In this document: piece after piece, positions 4,604-7,739 of the stretch
Layout of the letters: every line of letters starts with the position of its first letter
Numbering within the stretch: position 1 is the first letter of the stretch
NCBI GenBank assembly: GCA_013151975.1
Contig: JAADHG010000147.1
Coordinates: forward strand, 1 to 7,739
Reading direction: 5' to 3'
DNA length: 7,739 nt
DNA from: Chlorobiota bacterium
Lineage (GTDB): Bacteria; Bacteroidota; Bacteroidia; Flavobacteriales; Flavobacteriaceae
Translations under genes and position numbers: made by a program
The notes under the pieces: model-generated
Databases searched by the model: none
Seen by the model: the letters and a program-made list of their open reading frames with translations, nothing else
Told to the model about the DNA's origin: nothing

Positions 4604-7600
4604 ATGAAAACTCTTATTAAAACCCCTTGCTTCACTTCACTCCTACTTTTTACAATATCCATTTTAGGATTTAGCCTGCAAGCGCAAACAAAACTCATGC
4701 AACAACCTGCATTAAGCGATACTCATATCGCTTTTATTTATGCTGAAGATCTTTGGGTTGCCAATAGAGATGGTTCTAATCCACAACGATTAACCATTGA
4801 TGAAGGTATAGAATCCAGCCCTATTTTTTCTCCTGATGGTTCCATGATTGCATTTAACGCACAATATGATGGTAACTCTGATGTATTTATTGTTCCAGTA
4901 AATGGTGGTATTCCAAAACGTTTAACGTGGCATCCTTATACCGATTTGGTAAGAGATTTTTCTTCTGATGGCAAAACCATTCTTTTTGCTTCACAACGCA
5001 ATTCATTTACAAATAGATATTTTCAATTGTTTACGGTTTCTACAAATGGTGGTACTATAACTCAACTAGATATTCCAAATGCATTTTGGGCATCCTATTC
5101 TGATAATAATTCACACATTGCATACACACCAATTGCTGATAGATTCAATCAATGGAAACACTATCGAGGTGGTACTGCAACTCGCATTTGGTTATACAAT
5201 ACCAAATCGCACAAAGTAACAGAAATTCAAAAGCCTGCTGGCGGAAGCAATGATGCACAACCACAATGGATGGGAAATAAAGTGTATTTTAAAAGTGATA
5301 GAGATGGTGAGTTTAACTTATATAGCTATGATACGAATTCAAAGACCATTGATAAGCTCACAGATTACAACGATTTTCCAGTTATAAATATTTCAGCACA
5401 TAATGGTTCTATAATTTATGAACAAGCCGGAACGCTTCATATTTATAATACCAAAACTGGATTAGACAAACAACTAAACATTACCATAACTACAGATTTA
5501 TTAGAATTACGCGAACGCTTTGTTTCAGGAAAAAATTATGTACGATCTGGAGGTATTTCTCCTTCTGGAGCTAGAGCTGTTGTCGATTTTAGAGGTGATA
5601 TTGTTACTGTTCCTGCTGAAAAAGGCGATCCTGAAAATATAACGGCTACAACAGGAATACATGAAAAATATCCAGAATGGTCACCAGATGCTAAATTCAT
5701 AGCATATTTCTCCGATGCTTCAGGAGAATATGCTTTGCACATTAAAAATCTATCTACTGGAAGTATCAATAAAATTTCATTAACAGGAACAGGGTTTTAT
5801 GCCAATATGCATTGGTCTCCAGATAGTAAAAAAGTGAGTTTTGTAGATAATGGTCGTAATTTGTATGTTACAGATATAGCAACTAAAAAAACCACCAAAA
5901 TAAATGCTGATGTGTTATATTATCCTGGAATTTTTAGAGAACTTTTTGGGAGTTGGTCACATGACTCAAATTGGATTTCTTATACTATAATTACAGATAC
6001 AAATTTTGAAAGAGCTTATGCATATTCACTTTCTGAAAATAAATCCTATCCTCTATCTGACTGTTTATCTAATGTAACTGAACCTGTTTTTGATCCTAGC
6101 GGAAAATATCTGTATATGTTGGCTTCAACTGATGCTGGCCCTTTGGTAAACTGGTTTGACCAATCTAATATTGATAAAGAACTTACACAATCTATTTACT
6201 TAGTAACACTTCAAAAAGAAGTACCATCTCCTTTAGCAAAAGAAAATGATGAAGAAAAACCTAAAGCAGAGAAAAAGGAAGATGATAAAGACAAAAAGGA
6301 TGACAAATCACCAGCTGCTTTAAAAATTGATTGGGATGGTTTTCAGGAACGCATACTAAGTTTACCTATTGAACCTGGAGTTTATAGCAATTTGAGTTTA
6401 GCAAAAGAAGGCGAGTTATATTATTTATCATCTTCATATCATTCTTCAAAATCGAACTTAAATAAATTTGATTTTAAGAAACGAGAAAGCGAAGAATTGA
6501 TATCCGCAAGCAATTTTCAAATTTCAGCTGATGGCAAAAAAATGCTGTATTTAGATAAAGACTCTTGGTATATTTCGGACTTAGGAAAAAAATCGAAAAA
6601 AGGACCAATTAATTTAAACGCCATTAGTGTAAAAATAAACCCTAAAGACGAATGGACTAATATTTTTAACGAAGCATGGCGTGTTAATAGAGATTATTTT
6701 TACGATCCAGGAATGCATGGTGCAGATTGGGATGCTATGAAAATAAAGTATCAACCATTTTTAAAAGACGTCTCCTGTAGAAGCGATTTATATCGTGTTA
6801 TGCAATGGATGTTTAGTGAACTTTCTGTTGGTCATCATCGTTTTTCAAGTCGTGGCGATAGGCTCAATAATCCAAAACGCATTGCAGGCGGCTTATTAGG
6901 TGCTAATTATGTGGTAAAAAATAATCGCTATCAAATATCTAAGATTTTTGGCGGATTGAATTGGACACCTAGTTTACGCTCACCATTAACCGAACCAGGA
7001 GTAGCTATTAATGAAGGTGATTACATTATTGCAGTTAATGGTAAAAATGTATCTGGAACTGATAATATTTATAGCTTTTTTGAAAATACAGCTAATAAAA
7101 TAGTGACTTTAAAAGTAAGCAAAAATGCCAACGGTTCTGAAGCTAGAACTTATAAAGTAACGCCTTTAGAGACGGAATGGGCAATACGCAATAGAGATTG
7201 GGTAGAAAGCAATATGAAAAAAGTTCATGACGCTACTAATGGTGATGTTGCCTATGTATATGTACCCAATACAAGTGTTGCAGGTTTTAATTATTTTAAG
7301 CGTTATTTCTATCCACAAGCCAATAAAAAAGCCATTATTATTGATGAGCGTTTTAATGGAGGTGGCTCTCTTGCCGATTATTATATAGATATCCTGAAAC
7401 GACCAGAACAAGCACATTGGAATTTTAGATATGGAAAAGATTTAAAATCTCCAAGTGCATCAATACAAGGACCAAAAGTTATGATTACTGATGAAACTGC
7501 TGGTTCTGGTGGCGACTATTTACCATGGATGTTTAGAAAATTTAAAGTGGGAACCATAGTTGGAAAGCGTACTTGGGGCGGACTTGTTGGTGTATTAGGT

Positions 7601-7739
7601 TATCCTGAATTTATTGATGGTGGCATTGTAACTGCACCAAATGTTGCGTTCTATTCGGATAAAGGATTTAGAGTTGAAAACGAAGGTGTTGCACCAGATA
7701 TTGAAGTTGAACAATGGCCAGAATTAGTTATTAAAGGCC
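4604..7739 (+). CDS. Secreted tricorn protease homologue (S41 family), C-terminus beyond the window
   Basis: One uninterrupted frame of 1,045 codons continues past the window; from family length some 30-50 residues are missing. A signal peptide covers about 1-27, with a cleavage site after LQA (Ala27). Two beta-propellers follow: the first about 35-310, with SPDG at 76-79, the second about 325-675, with WSPD repeats at 359 and 404. A Lys/Asp/Glu-rich insert at 545-569 interrupts the second propeller. The C1 region starts near DEWTNIFNEAWR (682-693). Active-site candidates are His744 (or adjacent His745) in SVGHHRF, oxyanion glycines in RFNGGG (919-921), Ser968 in AGSGGD and Glu1025 in VENEGV. 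These correspond to His746, Gly918, Ser965 and Glu1023 of Thermoplasma tricorn. The residue after the serine is Gly where the archaeal enzyme has Asp966. A PDZ domain lies near 770-850 (EGDYIIAVNG). Tricorn cuts oligopeptides into short peptides; here export suggests periplasmic peptide or misfolded-protein breakdown. ATG 4604 was chosen because it begins a standard signal peptide; ATG 4544 would add 20 residues before it. Confidence 0.93.
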   Translation, partial: MKTLIKTPCFTSLLLFTISILGFSLQAQTKLMQQPALSDTHIAFIYAEDLWVANRDGSNPQRLTIDEGIESSPIFSPDGSMIAFNAQYDGNSDVFIVPVNGGIPKRLTWHPYTDLVRDFSSDGKTILFASQRNSFTNRYFQLFTVSTNGGTITQLDIPNAFWASYSDNNSHIAYTPIADRFNQWKHYRGGTATRIWLYNTKSHKVTEIQKPAGGSNDAQPQWMGNKVYFKSDRDGEFNLYSYDTNSKTIDKLTDYNDFPVINISAHNGSIIYEQAGTLHIYNTKTGLDKQLNITITTDLLELRERFVSGKNYVRSGGISPSGARAVVDFRGDIVTVPAEKGDPENITATTGIHEKYPEWSPDAKFIAYFSDASGEYALHIKNLSTGSINKISLTGTGFYANMHWSPDSKKVSFVDNGRNLYVTDIATKKTTKINADVLYYPGIFRELFGSWSHDSNWISYTIITDTNFERAYAYSLSENKSYPLSDCLSNVTEPVFDPSGKYLYMLASTDAGPLVNWFDQSNIDKELTQSIYLVTLQKEVPSPLAKENDEEKPKAEKKEDDKDKKDDKSPAALKIDWDGFQERILSLPIEPGVYSNLSLAKEGELYYLSSSYHSSKSNLNKFDFKKRESEELISASNFQISADGKKMLYLDKDSWYISDLGKKSKKGPINLNAISVKINPKDEWTNIFNEAWRVNRDYFYDPGMHGADWDAMKIKYQPFLKDVSCRSDLYRVMQWMFSELSVGHHRFSSRGDRLNNPKRIAGGLLGANYVVKNNRYQISKIFGGLNWTPSLRSPLTEPGVAINEGDYIIAVNGKNVSGTDNIYSFFENTANKIVTLKVSKNANGSEARTYKVTPLETEWAIRNRDWVESNMKKVHDATNGDVAYVYVPNTSVAGFNYFKRYFYPQANKKAIIIDERFNGGGSLADYYIDILKRPEQAHWNFRYGKDLKSPSASIQGPKVMITDETAGSGGDYLPWMFRKFKVGTIVGKRTWGGLVGVLGYPEFIDGGIVTAPNVAFYSDKGFRVENEGVAPDIEVEQWPELVIKG

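Noticed and set aside
4544..4606. ATG 4544 as the start of the tricorn gene
   Set aside because: It would put 20 residues, not typical of a signal peptide N-region, before a standard signal sequence that begins at ATG 4604.
5536..5769. Minus-strand frame of 77 codons inside the tricorn gene (and a similar one at 7166-7417)
   Set aside because: Both lie opposite continuous tricorn coding sequence with propeller and catalytic motifs and have no recognisable content.

Overview
The window is AT-rich DNA in which every gene lies on the + strand. It most likely comes from a marine or soil Bacteroidota bacterium of the Flavobacteriaceae type. The evidence is the strong A/T codon preference, A-rich leaders without Shine-Dalgarno sequences, two short Bacteroidota-style lipoprotein signals, and a DUF6090-type membrane protein (a family I know mainly from Flavobacteriia). 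No rRNA, tRNA, CRISPR array or transposase gene was found.

Positions 1-2426 hold a broken SnoaL-like gene, then a compact three-gene run separated by only 11 and 21 bases: a lipoprotein with two SnoaL/NTF2-like domains, a five-helix membrane protein of unknown function, and a DUF2306 membrane protein. The first 28 bases are a near-perfect reverse complement of the 3' end of the broken gene. This points to an inversion junction or a fold-back assembly artefact at the window edge.

Positions 2490-4531 hold an S33 (proline iminopeptidase-like) lipoprotein, a hairpin terminator with a T run, a vestigial gene start that resembles a DUF6090 N-terminus, a 74-bp palindromic repeat element, and an intact DUF6090 protein. 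Positions 4604-7739 are one long reading frame that leaves the window before its stop codon. It is a secreted tricorn-protease homologue with propeller, C1, PDZ and C2 regions and a recognisable His/Ser/Glu catalytic set.

The main functional idea is a cell-envelope peptide-breakdown pair. In Thermoplasma, tricorn products are trimmed by F1, an S33 proline iminopeptidase. Here a tricorn homologue and an S33 enzyme both carry export signals and sit about 1 kb apart. The SnoaL/DUF2306 run is probably a separate unit whose substrate cannot be read from sequence. I do not see a clearly new system. The most unusual structures are the edge inverted repeat and the palindromic element sitting between two DUF6090-like gene starts.
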